From assembly GCA_025357995.1 (NCBI GenBank), contig JANYLF010000091.1, forward strand, positions 1 to 11,145: a stretch of 11,145 nucleotides of DNA. The letters are read 5' to 3'. Of this stretch, positions 1-5,631 are shown piece after piece. The DNA is from Acidimicrobiia bacterium (GTDB lineage Bacteria; Actinomycetota; Acidimicrobiia; IMCC26256; JAENVU01). Each line of letters begins with the position of its first letter. The first letter of the stretch is position 1. Below the pieces are notes generated by a model. That model searched no databases. It was not told where the DNA came from and saw only the letters and a list, made by a program, of their open reading frames with translations. Position numbers and translations under genes: made by a program.

Positions 1-51
1 ACGCGTCGGCTTCATGGTGACGGGTGAGCACCCGAACCCGGATGCCGACGA

Positions 52-324
52 TCAGGAACCTTCGTCGTAGCCGAGATCCCACTCGAGAATGAGGTGCTCA
101 CGCTCGGCGTCGCGTGCCACGCGCTCACGATTGCGCCGGAACTGCGGATCGTGCGGCGGCAGCAGTTGCAGCCGAGCCATCGCGCGTTGGCGAAACTCGT
201 CGACGGCGACCCGATCGCCGAACACTCCGTGCACTTCCCAATGCGGCGCGACGGGACCCAGGTAGATCACGCGCACGTGCCCTTGCGGTGGGATGTCCTC
301 GATCGCTTCGGGTTCCTGGGCCAT
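52..324 (-). CDS. Small hypothetical protein (90 aa)
   Basis: I do not recognise a family. The protein is 90 aa, hydrophilic and charged, with no signal peptide, membrane segment or cysteine. It has a Trp/His/Gly-rich middle (PHWEVHGVFGD, about residues 27-37), then an Arg/Glu-rich helical region and an acidic end (EWDLGYDEGS). It lies 30 nt after the htrA stop on the same strand, so read-through from htrA is possible. The ATG start at 324 has no Shine-Dalgarno sequence. Instead a TAACCT hexamer sits exactly 6 nt upstream, the layout of a leaderless actinobacterial promoter, which supports this start and this frame. The opposite strand is also open here, as often happens in GC-rich DNA, but its product is low-complexity and Arg-rich. 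The gene is probably real; its function is unknown. Confidence 0.6.
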   Translation of the reverse strand: MAQEPEAIEDIPPQGHVRVIYLGPVAPHWEVHGVFGDRVAVDEFRQRAMARLQLLPPHDPQFRRNRERVARDAEREHLILEWDLGYDEGS

Positions 325-330
325 CGGCCG

Positions 331-336
331 AGGTTA
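331..336 (-). promoter_or_regulatory. Probable leaderless -10 box for the 90-aa gene
   Basis: The hexamer TAACCT is followed by 6 nt (CGGCCG) and then ATG at 324. The transcript would begin at or next to the start codon, which fits the absence of a ribosome-binding site. Part of the hexamer lies in the first copy of the 18-bp direct repeat. No convincing -35 box was found. Confidence 0.45.
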
Positions 337-370
337 GCCGAGCGAGTTCCGCGGTTAGCCGAGCGAGTTC
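332..370. repeat. 18-bp perfect direct repeat, 21-bp period
   Basis: GGTTAGCCGAGCGAGTTC occurs at 332-349 and again, identically, at 353-370. The right copy encodes the last residues and TAA stop of HtrA (NSLG-stop). The left copy lies in the gap before the 90-aa gene and repeats the same codons and stop in the same frame. This looks like a small tandem duplication of the htrA 3' end. Confidence 0.85.
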
Positions 371-1740
371 GGACGAGCTCCGAGCTCGACGCTCACCTTC
401 TGCTCCGCACCGCCTCGCTCGACTGTCACGTCGACCTTGTCGCCGGGCGAGAACCGACGGATCTCGGCGCCGACGTCCTCCGGGCTGGTGATCGGTTGCC
501 CGCCGATCGCCACGATGACGTCGTTCTGCTTCAGACCCGCGGTATCGGCCGCGCCACCGCTGGTGATCTTGCGAATCACCGCGCCGGTCTTCGTCGTCAG
601 ATGCAACGAGCGCACGAGCGCCGGAGTGACCGAACTCGTCTCGATCCCGAGGAACGCGACGCGCACGTGCTTCCCCGCACGAAGGTCCGCGATGACGGCT
701 TTGGCCGAATCGATGCTGATCGCGAAGCCCACGTTCTGGCTGCCACCGGCGAGCGCGGTGTTGATACCCACGACCTGACCTTCGGCGTCCACGAGCGGTC
801 CTCCGGAGTTACCCGGGTTGATCGCCGCGTCGGTTTGGAGCATGTCGTACAGCGTGGCGCCGGTCTGGTCCTCGGGAACCGTGCGGCCCTTGCCCGACAC
901 GATCCCCTCCGTCACACTCAAGCCTCCGGTGAGCGCGAGCGCGTTCCCGACCGCCACCACCTGGTCGCCCACCTGGAGCGCGTCGGAGCTTCCGAGCTTG
1001 ACCGTCGGGAGGTTGCGGCCGTTCACCTTGAGCACCGCGAGGTCGTAGCTCGGCGCGGTACCCACGATGTCGGCGGCTTCCTTCGTGCCGTCGCTGAACA
1101 CGACTTCGACTTGCCCACCGGCGTCGGCGACCACGTGATTGTTCGTGACGATGACGCCGTCCGAGGAGATGACAAATCCGGTGCCGGCCCCGCCGCTGGT
1201 GCTGTTACTCGACCCACCGGAGAAGACACCGGGGTCGACGGCGGCGCCGGTTTGCACGGCGACGACTGCGCCATCGACCTTGCGCAACACCGACTGTACG
1301 TCTTTCGCGTTTCCGATGACCGACGAGTTTCGCACCGGACGCGCCGCGGCGCCCACGACCACCGTGCGCCCGTTGGTGGCGTTGTCGTCACGAGTCGCGA
1401 CCGAAACCCCGGCTGCCGTTCCTCCGCCGACCAACGCGCCGACCACGGCACCGACGACGAAAGGGCGCCATCCGGACGGACCGCGACCGCTGCCCGACGG
1501 CGATGCCGGCGCGACCGGAGGGCCGCCGGCCGGTGGCGTCGCAGACTGCGGCGCGTTCGGCGGCGGTGTGCCGGCGCTCGACAACCACGGCGACATCGGC
1601 TGGGTCGGTGCCTCGGTCCCCACCGGCTCGGTCGGAAGGTCGGCGCCGGGACCCTCGGAGGTCGGAGCCCCTTCGGTCGTGCGCGGCGTCGGAGGCTCGA
1701 AATCGTCGGCCGGATCAGTCGGATCGGTGAAGTCGTTCAC
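355..1740 (-). CDS. htrA: Membrane-anchored HtrA/DegS-like serine protease with PDZ domain
   Basis: Trypsin-like S1C protease for extracytoplasmic protein quality control. From the GTG at 1740 it is 461 aa. A Pro/Thr/Asp-rich cytoplasmic stretch (about 1-90) is followed by one membrane segment (about 93-115) and a protease domain with the full catalytic triad: His202 (TNNHVV), Asp233 (YDLAV) and Ser312 (GNSGGP). One PDZ domain (about 361-455) starts at FLGI and includes AGLKQNDVIVAIGG. One N-terminal anchor plus one PDZ is the topology of DegS and of mycobacterial HtrA-type proteases. The open frame extends to GTG 1842 with ATGs at 1824 and 1803, but none has a ribosome-binding site and they lie in or upstream of the putative promoter. 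GTG 1740 has GAAGG 8 nt upstream. The family call is certain; the start is likely. Confidence 0.93.
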   Translation of the reverse strand: MNDFTDPTDPADDFEPPTPRTTEGAPTSEGPGADLPTEPVGTEAPTQPMSPWLSSAGTPPPNAPQSATPPAGGPPVAPASPSGSGRGPSGWRPFVVGAVVGALVGGGTAAGVSVATRDDNATNGRTVVVGAAARPVRNSSVIGNAKDVQSVLRKVDGAVVAVQTGAAVDPGVFSGGSSNSTSGGAGTGFVISSDGVIVTNNHVVADAGGQVEVVFSDGTKEAADIVGTAPSYDLAVLKVNGRNLPTVKLGSSDALQVGDQVVAVGNALALTGGLSVTEGIVSGKGRTVPEDQTGATLYDMLQTDAAINPGNSGGPLVDAEGQVVGINTALAGGSQNVGFAISIDSAKAVIADLRAGKHVRVAFLGIETSSVTPALVRSLHLTTKTGAVIRKITSGGAADTAGLKQNDVIVAIGGQPITSPEDVGAEIRRFSPGDKVDVTVERGGAEQKVSVELGARPNSLG

Positions 1741-1748
1741 GTCGGAGA

Positions 1749-1753
1749 CCTTC
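1749..1753 (-). promoter_or_regulatory. Ribosome-binding site deciding the htrA start
   Basis: GAAGG lies 8 nt before GTG 1740. None of the three upstream in-frame candidates (GTG 1842, ATG 1824, ATG 1803) has a comparable purine-rich sequence. Confidence 0.55.
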
Positions 1754-1796
1754 GTTGGGTCGGGGGCGTCGGAGACATGGGTTGCAGAGATGCAGA

Positions 1797-1822
1797 AACG
1801 CATCGCACATCTGCAGGGTTCC
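1797..1822 (-). promoter_or_regulatory. Putative ECF-sigma promoter of htrA
   Basis: Read on the minus strand: GGAACC (1822-1817), a 16-nt spacer, then CGTT (1800-1797). This matches the general ECF pattern of a GGAAC-type -35 and a CGTT/CGTC-type -10 recognised by SigE-like factors. The transcript would start near 1790, leaving about a 50-nt leader before GTG 1740. The whiB promoter has the same two boxes and the same spacer length. No experiment supports the call. Confidence 0.5.
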
Positions 1823-1825
1823 ATA

Positions 1826-1841
1826 TTCAGCTGAACATTCA
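1826..1841. repeat. Overlapping palindromes between the divergent htrA and whiB promoters
   Basis: TTCAGCTGAA (1826-1835) is a perfect 10-bp palindrome. It overlaps a second one, TGAACATTCA (1832-1841), whose TGAA/TTCA arms are perfect. The pair sits directly behind the htrA -35 box and about 27 bp before the whiB -35 box, a suitable place for a shared operator. The regulator is unknown. Confidence 0.4.
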
Positions 1842-1867
1842 CTGAGAGTTGACACCCTCATCACGTG

Positions 1868-1893
1868 GGAACCAAACCAGCGCGCGTACCGTT
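1868..1893 (+). promoter_or_regulatory. Putative ECF-sigma promoter of whiB
   Basis: GGAACC (1868-1873), a 16-nt spacer and CGTT (1890-1893), with ATG only 9 nt further on. Initiation 5-7 nt after CGTT would leave almost no leader, consistent with the missing ribosome-binding site. TACCGT (1887-1892) overlaps the same spot and could be a housekeeping -10 instead. Confidence 0.5.
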
Positions 1894-1902
1894 GAACGAC
1901 AC

Positions 1903-2169
1903 ATGGACGAACAACCGATCCCCGACTACGACGCCGAGCACGCCTGGATGTTGTCCGGGTTGTGCCGTGATCGTGAACCCGGCTTCTTCTTTCCTTCCGA
2001 CGGAGTCGGGGTGGACCGGGCGCGCCGCGTGTGCGCGACGTGTCCGGTGCAGGCCGATTGTCTCGAGTACGCGTTGCGCTATCGCATCGAGCACGGCGTG
2101 TGGGGCGGCGCATCCGAACGTGAGCGACGTCGCATCTTGCGGAGCCGGCGCGCCGCGGTCAACGCGTAG
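1903..2169 (+). CDS. WhiB-family iron-sulfur transcriptional regulator
   Basis: Cytoplasmic WhiB-like protein of 88 aa from ATG 1903. The four cluster-ligand cysteines are Cys21, Cys44, Cys47 and Cys53, with CxxC spacing followed by CxxxxxC. The GVWGG turn lies at residues 65-69, followed by a basic C-terminal tail (SERERRRI) thought to contact DNA. Family members carry a 4Fe-4S cluster sensitive to oxygen, NO or redox state and act through sigma region 4. The frame opens earlier at a TTG (1849), but that codon would lie upstream of the promoter and ATG 1903 gives the normal WhiB length. It is divergent from htrA and convergent with the rseB-like gene, with a 15-bp gap. I cannot assign it to a numbered WhiB subclass. 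Confidence 0.93.
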   Translation: MDEQPIPDYDAEHAWMLSGLCRDREPGFFFPSDGVGVDRARRVCATCPVQADCLEYALRYRIEHGVWGGASERERRRILRSRRAAVNA

Positions 2170-2184
2170 CTTCGACGTGCCGAG

Positions 2185-3189
2185 TCACCGCCAGCTGAAC
2201 GGGCCGGTGACGAAACGCACCACGGTGGTCCAATCGGAATCCGACGAGCGGGAAAGACTTTCGACGATCCCGAGTGCGTCGTCGTCGCGCGCGTCCGTGA
2301 CACACGTGAGCGTGCGATCGCCTGCTTGCCAGACCATCACGGTTCCGGCCGCGCTGCGGTAGCGCCGCGCCCGCACCGATCCGTAGCGCACATCGCTCCC
2401 TCCGGCCGGCAGCGAACTCCAGTCGAGCGCACCCGACTGTGCAAAGACCGAGGCCTCGAAGACGCCGTCGCTGTAGCGCAACTGCGTTTCGCTCGCGTTC
2501 ATCCGTCGGGCATCGACGAGCACGAACCCGCCCGTCAGCGCGCGCGCGGTATCGGCGGGAGCCGCGCGCACCCGGCCGGGCGCCTCCGCGTCGATCTTCG
2601 GAACGGCGGCCTGACCGCGACGCACGCGCACACCCGTGAGCGTGACGAACTCCATGCGATACGTCGGCGCGCCCGTCACATCGAACCGATCGCGGCCGAG
2701 CACGATTCCGGTCACGCGATCGAACTCGATCTGTTCCACGTCGTGGCCGCCGCGGCGGATGACGAGCATGGTGGTCGACCGCTGCACCACCATCGGACCG
2801 GCGCGTCGGATCACGGTGTACTTGCGCGCCAGGTTTGGCGCGTTCGCGTCCTTCGTGTCGTTCGCATCCGCCCACAACGTCTGCCAACCACCGGCCTGCG
2901 CCACCCACGACCGGCCGGAATCCTCGAGCACCTTGCCGCCCGCGATCTGCAATTCGCCGCCGACCGCCGCGACAGCCACCGTCTGGTTCTGACCGCCCTT
3001 CGCGTCGCGCCACCAGATGCGCACGGTGCCGTGAAACTCGAGGTTGCGTACGGCGTGGCGGGCCCGATCCAACAGGTCGTCGGCCGGGTTCGAGTCGGCC
3101 GCGCGGCCGGGCACCGCAACGGCGCCCACCGCCAACAGCGCGATCCCCACCGCCCGGAGTAGCACGCCGGTTCGGCGCCGATCCGTCAT
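2185..3189 (-). CDS. Secreted MucB/RseB-like regulator of the sigma factor
   Basis: 334 aa with a signal peptide: basic start, hydrophobic core at about 10-27, likely cleavage after Ala30. The mature protein resembles MucB/RseB in two parts. The N-terminal LolA-like barrel runs about 33-195 and includes FHGTVRIWW (52-60) and EQIEFDRVTGIVLGRDRF (152-169). The smaller C-terminal domain runs about 210-315 and contains GGFVLVDARR and LRYSDGVFEASVFAQ (237-251), recalling the LPxGF and YSDGLxxxSVF stretches of RseB. In proteobacteria RseB binds the outer part of RseA and shields it from DegS until lipid or lipopolysaccharide releases it. Here it is the last gene of the sigma operon, with its ATG overlapping the anti-sigma stop by 4 nt (ATGA). 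The family call rests on motif memory and gene order; the ligand is unknown. Confidence 0.75.
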   Translation of the reverse strand: MTDRRRTGVLLRAVGIALLAVGAVAVPGRAADSNPADDLLDRARHAVRNLEFHGTVRIWWRDAKGGQNQTVAVAAVGGELQIAGGKVLEDSGRSWVAQAGGWQTLWADANDTKDANAPNLARKYTVIRRAGPMVVQRSTTMLVIRRGGHDVEQIEFDRVTGIVLGRDRFDVTGAPTYRMEFVTLTGVRVRRGQAAVPKIDAEAPGRVRAAPADTARALTGGFVLVDARRMNASETQLRYSDGVFEASVFAQSGALDWSSLPAGGSDVRYGSVRARRYRSAAGTVMVWQAGDRTLTCVTDARDDDALGIVESLSRSSDSDWTTVVRFVTGPFSWR

Positions 3190-3668
3190 CGCCCGAACCC
3201 CATCGACGTGCCGAGCGGCGCCAGCCCCGAGACCGGATCACTCGACGCCGCCACTCCCGCCTGATGCACGCGCACGTCGGTGGCGAGGGCCGGATGCGTA
3301 CGCGCGACGCTCGGCACCACCACCGCGACGAGCAGCGCCGCCGCGGCGGCAATGGCCGCGAACGCGCCCGTGAGGCGCCGAGTCCGGCGATGGCGCACCG
3401 CATCGAGATCGGTCACGGTGGCGCCCGTCGGCGTCGCGTCGTTGGTGACGAGCGACTCCAAGAAGCCCGCCGGCGGCTCGACGACTGCGAGCCCGCGCAC
3501 CAACGTGCGCGTCTGCGCGAGTTCGTCGAGGCCGCGCGCCCATTCCGGATCGGCGTCGAGCAGCGCGGCGACCTCGCGTCGCTCGGTCGCGTCGAGCTGG
3601 TCGTCGAGGTACGCGGAGGCACGCGCGTCGTCGAACGGCGCCACGTCGAACACCGAATCGTCGCTCAT
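3186..3668 (-). CDS. Single-pass anti-sigma factor (RseA-like, no zinc motif)
   Basis: 160 aa. The N-terminal cytoplasmic part (about 13-62, ARASAYLDDQLDATERREV then DPEWARGLDEL) has the anti-sigma-domain helix pattern that clamps an ECF sigma factor. One membrane helix follows at about 99-120, then a short extracytoplasmic tail of about 40 residues. The protein has no cysteine, so the HxxxCxxC zinc motif of many actinobacterial anti-sigma factors is absent and redox sensing through zinc is unlikely. Regulated proteolysis would be the expected release mechanism. Its ATG overlaps the sigma stop by 4 nt (ATGA), implying coupled, roughly stoichiometric translation, and the rseB-like gene is coupled to it in the same way. 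Assignment rests on domain pattern, topology and position. Confidence 0.83.
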   Translation of the reverse strand: MSDDSVFDVAPFDDARASAYLDDQLDATERREVAALLDADPEWARGLDELAQTRTLVRGLAVVEPPAGFLESLVTNDATPTGATVTDLDAVRHRRTRRLTGAFAAIAAAAALLVAVVVPSVARTHPALATDVRVHQAGVAASSDPVSGLAPLGTSMGFGR

Positions 3669-4183
3669 GCAAGGACTCCCCGGACGTCGAGCTCCGCGCG
3701 CAACATCCGCCGACCGCGATGGAGGCGGGAGCGGACGGTACCAATCGGAATGTCGAGCGCCGTCGCGATGTCCTCGTAGGTCTGATCGGCGACGTCACAT
3801 AACACCAGGGGCACGCGGAACTCCTCGGGCAGGGCGTTGATCGCAGCTTGGATTTCGCTCGACAGTCCCGCGGCATCGGCGGCGTCGTCGGCGGCTTGTG
3901 TCGGCGGGAGTACCAGATCGGGATTCTCCGGCAGCTTGTGCACGGGGCGGCGTTTCTTGGCACGCATGTCGTCCAAGAACACGTTCGTCACGATCCGAGC
4001 CAACCATCCCTCAAGGGAACCCGGCTGATAGGTCTCGAGGCCGCGGCGCACGCGCAGCAGCGATTCTTGAACCAGATCCCGTGCGTCATCAACGTTGCCG
4101 GTCAAGCGGTACGCCACGTTGTAGAGGAACCGCCCATGATCACGAGCGACTTCTTCCCATGTGGGGACACCATCCGACGCCAT
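3665..4183 (-). CDS. sigE: ECF (group 4) RNA polymerase sigma factor, SigE/RpoE-like
   Basis: 172 aa, usual ECF length. Sigma region 2 covers about 14-80, including the DDARDLVQESLLRV core-binding stretch (32-45) and GWLARIVTNVFLDDMR (59-74). Region 4 covers about 109-163, with INALPEEFRVPLVLCDV and the DNA-reading helix-turn-helix IPIGTVRSRLHRGRRML (145-161). It directs polymerase to stress promoters of GGAAC/CGTT type. It is the first gene of an overlapping operon with its anti-sigma factor and an RseB-like protein, with tatA 86 bp upstream. The ATG at 4183 has no clear ribosome-binding site. A promoter of the sigma factor's own expected type ends just 3 nt before it, suggesting autoregulation. 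The exact numbered ECF group cannot be given without a search. Confidence 0.94.
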   Translation of the reverse strand: MASDGVPTWEEVARDHGRFLYNVAYRLTGNVDDARDLVQESLLRVRRGLETYQPGSLEGWLARIVTNVFLDDMRAKKRRPVHKLPENPDLVLPPTQAADDAADAAGLSSEIQAAINALPEEFRVPLVLCDVADQTYEDIATALDIPIGTVRSRLHRGRRMLRAELDVRGVLA

Positions 4184-4186
4184 GTC

Positions 4187-4213
4187 AACGACATCCGAGG
4201 GAGAACAAGTTCC
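4187..4213 (-). promoter_or_regulatory. Putative autoregulated ECF promoter of the sigma operon
   Basis: Minus strand: GGAACT (4213-4208), a 17-nt spacer, then CGTT (4190-4187). ATG 4183 follows 3 nt later, which is tight. Reading GTC with a 15-nt spacer as the -10 would instead place initiation at the ATG. The core matches the htrA and whiB copies apart from one spacer base and one -35 base. Confidence 0.42.
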
Positions 4214-4217
4214 CCAT

Positions 4218-4241
4218 CAATCCCGATAATTCGGGAGATTG
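4218..4241 (-). terminator. Inverted repeat between tatA and the sigma gene
   Basis: TCCCGATAATTCGGGA (4221-4236) is a perfect 6-bp stem with a 4-nt loop. It extends through CAATC/GATTG to 4218-4241 with a 2-nt bulge. It lies after the tatA stop and directly upstream of the sigma -35 box. No T-run follows on either strand, so it may be a weak terminator, a read-through attenuator or an operator. Confidence 0.35.
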
Positions 4242-4269
4242 GGATAAAACGCTGCGGAGCCGCCTCGAC

Positions 4270-4467
4270 TCAGGCGTCGGGCTTGGTGGTTCCGTCCGAT
4301 TTGGAGGACTCGGAGGGCTCGTCCTTGGCGCCGTCTTCGAGGCCGGCTTTGAACTCCTTTTGGGCCTGGCCCAGGGAGCGGGCGAGCTTGGGGATCTTCG
4401 CCCCACCGAACAGGACGACGACAAGCGCCAAGACGATGAGGAGTTCAGGGGCACCGAGACCGAACAT
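4270..4467 (-). CDS. tatA: Twin-arginine translocase subunit TatA
   Basis: 65 aa, a typical TatA length. The very short N-terminus carries a Pro-Glu pair (PELL, 7-10), one membrane helix (about 8-20), the FGG hinge (20-22) and an amphipathic helix (IPKLARSLGQAQKEFKAG, 25-42), then a polar, charged tail. TatA oligomerises in the cytoplasmic membrane to export folded proteins with twin-arginine signals together with TatC. GGAAGGA lies 10 nt before the ATG. The gene sits 36 nt after the LLM-oxidoreductase stop on the same strand and 86 nt before the sigma gene. In mycobacteria sigE, rseA, htrA and a tatB-type gene are also clustered, so the association may be old. TatB is an alternative, but the short tail favours TatA. 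Confidence 0.92.
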   Translation of the reverse strand: MFGLGAPELLIVLALVVVLFGGAKIPKLARSLGQAQKEFKAGLEDGAKDEPSESSKSDGTTKPDA

Positions 4468-4503
4468 GGGGCGGTCGTCCTTCCGATCGTGGACCGGCCC
4501 AGA

Positions 4504-5523
4504 CTACCCGGCCGTCGGGGCACGTTCCGCCGCACCCACTGCGTGGGCCAGGAGTTCGAGGTCGTCACGGTGTCCGAGATGGAACGGCACGGCGCCCACC
4601 CCGAGCATCAGGGTCTCCACGCCGAGGTCGCTCCACCCTGCGATCTGCTCCCGCACCTGGTCGACGGTGCCCACCAACCGGCCGCGCCGCCATTGGTCGA
4701 GCGAGACCCGGTCGAGCACGCCGCGCGGCGTACAGGTACGCAGGCGTTCGAACCGTCGCGCGAGATCGGCTTCGTCCTCACCGCAGAGCGCGTACAGACC
4801 GAGCGAGCACCACACCGATTCCGGATCACGGCCGATGCGCTCGCACTCACGGTCGAGCACTCCGCGTCGCTCCGAGTATTCCTCCGGCGTCCACACCCAG
4901 CACGTGTTCCAACCGTCGGCGCGTTCCGCGACGAGTCGGAGCAGACGGTCGCCCTTGCCGCCGATGAAGACCGGCGGGCGCGGGCGCTGCACCGCAGTCG
5001 GGAGGTTTCGTGCACCGTCGGTGCGGTGGTACCGACCATCGAACACCAACGGACCGCCGTCTTCGCCCAGCAGCGCCTTGAGCACCTCGAGCGCCTCGCG
5101 CAACCGCGCCAGCCGTTCACCCGGAGCGGGGAAGTCCATCCCGATCGCCGCGTACTCGGGTTCGTACCAACCGGCGCCGAGCCCCACATCAATGCGGCCG
5201 CCAGAAATGCGGTCGAGCGTGGCCAGCGCTTTCGCGAGCACCGACGCGGGACGCAGCGCTTCGCAGAACACCAACGCACCGAGGCGGATACGGTCGAGCT
5301 CACGCGCGAGTGCGGCCAGCGTGACGATCGGCTCGAACGCCGCCTCGGGTTCCGGGCTGCCGCCGTACTTGGCGATGTCGAGAAAGAGATGATCGCTCAC
5401 CCAGAGGGAGTCGAAACCGCGATCTTCCGCGAGGTGCGCGACCTCGCGCACCGTCGCCCACGACAGCGGTCGTTCGCCCACGATCGAGAAGTCGTAGTGA
5501 GGAAGTGCCAGCCCGAACCGCAC
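4504..5523 (-). CDS. LLM-class (luciferase-like) F420-dependent oxidoreductase
   Basis: 339-aa TIM-barrel flavin/F420 oxidoreductase of the luciferase-like family. Family signatures in order: MRFGLALPHYDF at the start, AEDRGFDSLWVSDHLF (33-48), LATLDRISGGRIDVGLGAGWYEPEY (about 101-125), then RPPVFIGGKGDRLLRLVAERADGWN in the second half. The C-terminal helix includes LVGTVDQVREQIAGWSDLGVETL. Such enzymes bind F420 or FMN and oxidise or reduce small molecules. The substrate cannot be read from the sequence and no pathway partner lies beside it. The start is GTG 5523, with no ribosome-binding site but TAGAGT exactly 6 nt upstream. It is divergent from ftcD across 108 bp. Family is secure; use of F420 rather than FMN is inferred from the actinobacterial setting. 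Confidence 0.93.
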   Translation of the reverse strand: MRFGLALPHYDFSIVGERPLSWATVREVAHLAEDRGFDSLWVSDHLFLDIAKYGGSPEPEAAFEPIVTLAALARELDRIRLGALVFCEALRPASVLAKALATLDRISGGRIDVGLGAGWYEPEYAAIGMDFPAPGERLARLREALEVLKALLGEDGGPLVFDGRYHRTDGARNLPTAVQRPRPPVFIGGKGDRLLRLVAERADGWNTCWVWTPEEYSERRGVLDRECERIGRDPESVWCSLGLYALCGEDEADLARRFERLRTCTPRGVLDRVSLDQWRRGRLVGTVDQVREQIAGWSDLGVETLMLGVGAVPFHLGHRDDLELLAHAVGAAERAPTAG

Positions 5524-5529
5524 GGGCTG

Positions 5530-5535
5530 ACTCTA
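5530..5535 (-). promoter_or_regulatory. Probable leaderless -10 box of the LLM gene
   Basis: TAGAGT, then 6 nt (CAGCCC), then GTG 5523. This mirrors the arrangement in front of the divergent ftcD gene. Confidence 0.5.
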
Positions 5536-5619
5536 GGAGCCCGGCTCAGATCCGGCGCGGTTTCGCCATCCAGCAACAGATCCGTGGACAACCCCAGCCA
5601 TCCGCGCGCAGAACACCTC

Positions 5620-5625
5620 TACCCT
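5620..5625 (+). promoter_or_regulatory. Probable leaderless -10 box of ftcD
   Basis: TACCCT, then 6 nt (GGCGGC), then GTG 5632. No usable ribosome-binding site precedes the GTG, so the transcript probably starts at the start codon. Confidence 0.5.
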
Positions 5626-5631
5626 GGCGGC

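Noticed and set aside
1..51. Possible start of another minus-strand gene (ATG at 15)
   Set aside because: Only five codons remain before the window edge, so nothing can be supported.
94..1845. A 583-codon open frame on the plus strand
   Set aside because: It lies opposite htrA and the 90-aa gene, both of which have better support (catalytic motifs for htrA). The product is Arg/His/Asp-rich and low in complexity, as expected of the complementary strand of a GC-rich gene.
1849..1854. Perfect TTGACA as a housekeeping -35 box for whiB
   Set aside because: No acceptable -10 lies 16-19 nt downstream; the nearest TANNNT (TACCGT, 1887) is 32 nt away. The ECF-type pair explains the start better.
2159..3403. 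414-codon minus-strand frame overlapping the rseB-like and anti-sigma genes
   Set aside because: It is an Arg-rich shadow in another frame. The RseB-like and anti-sigma frames have a signal peptide, a membrane helix, domain motifs and ATGA coupling.
3898..5631. Upstream extension of the ftcD frame by more than 570 codons
   Set aside because: The segment runs antisense to the sigma, tatA and LLM genes and shows no domain. FTCD homology begins at GTG 5632, where a leaderless-type promoter lies.
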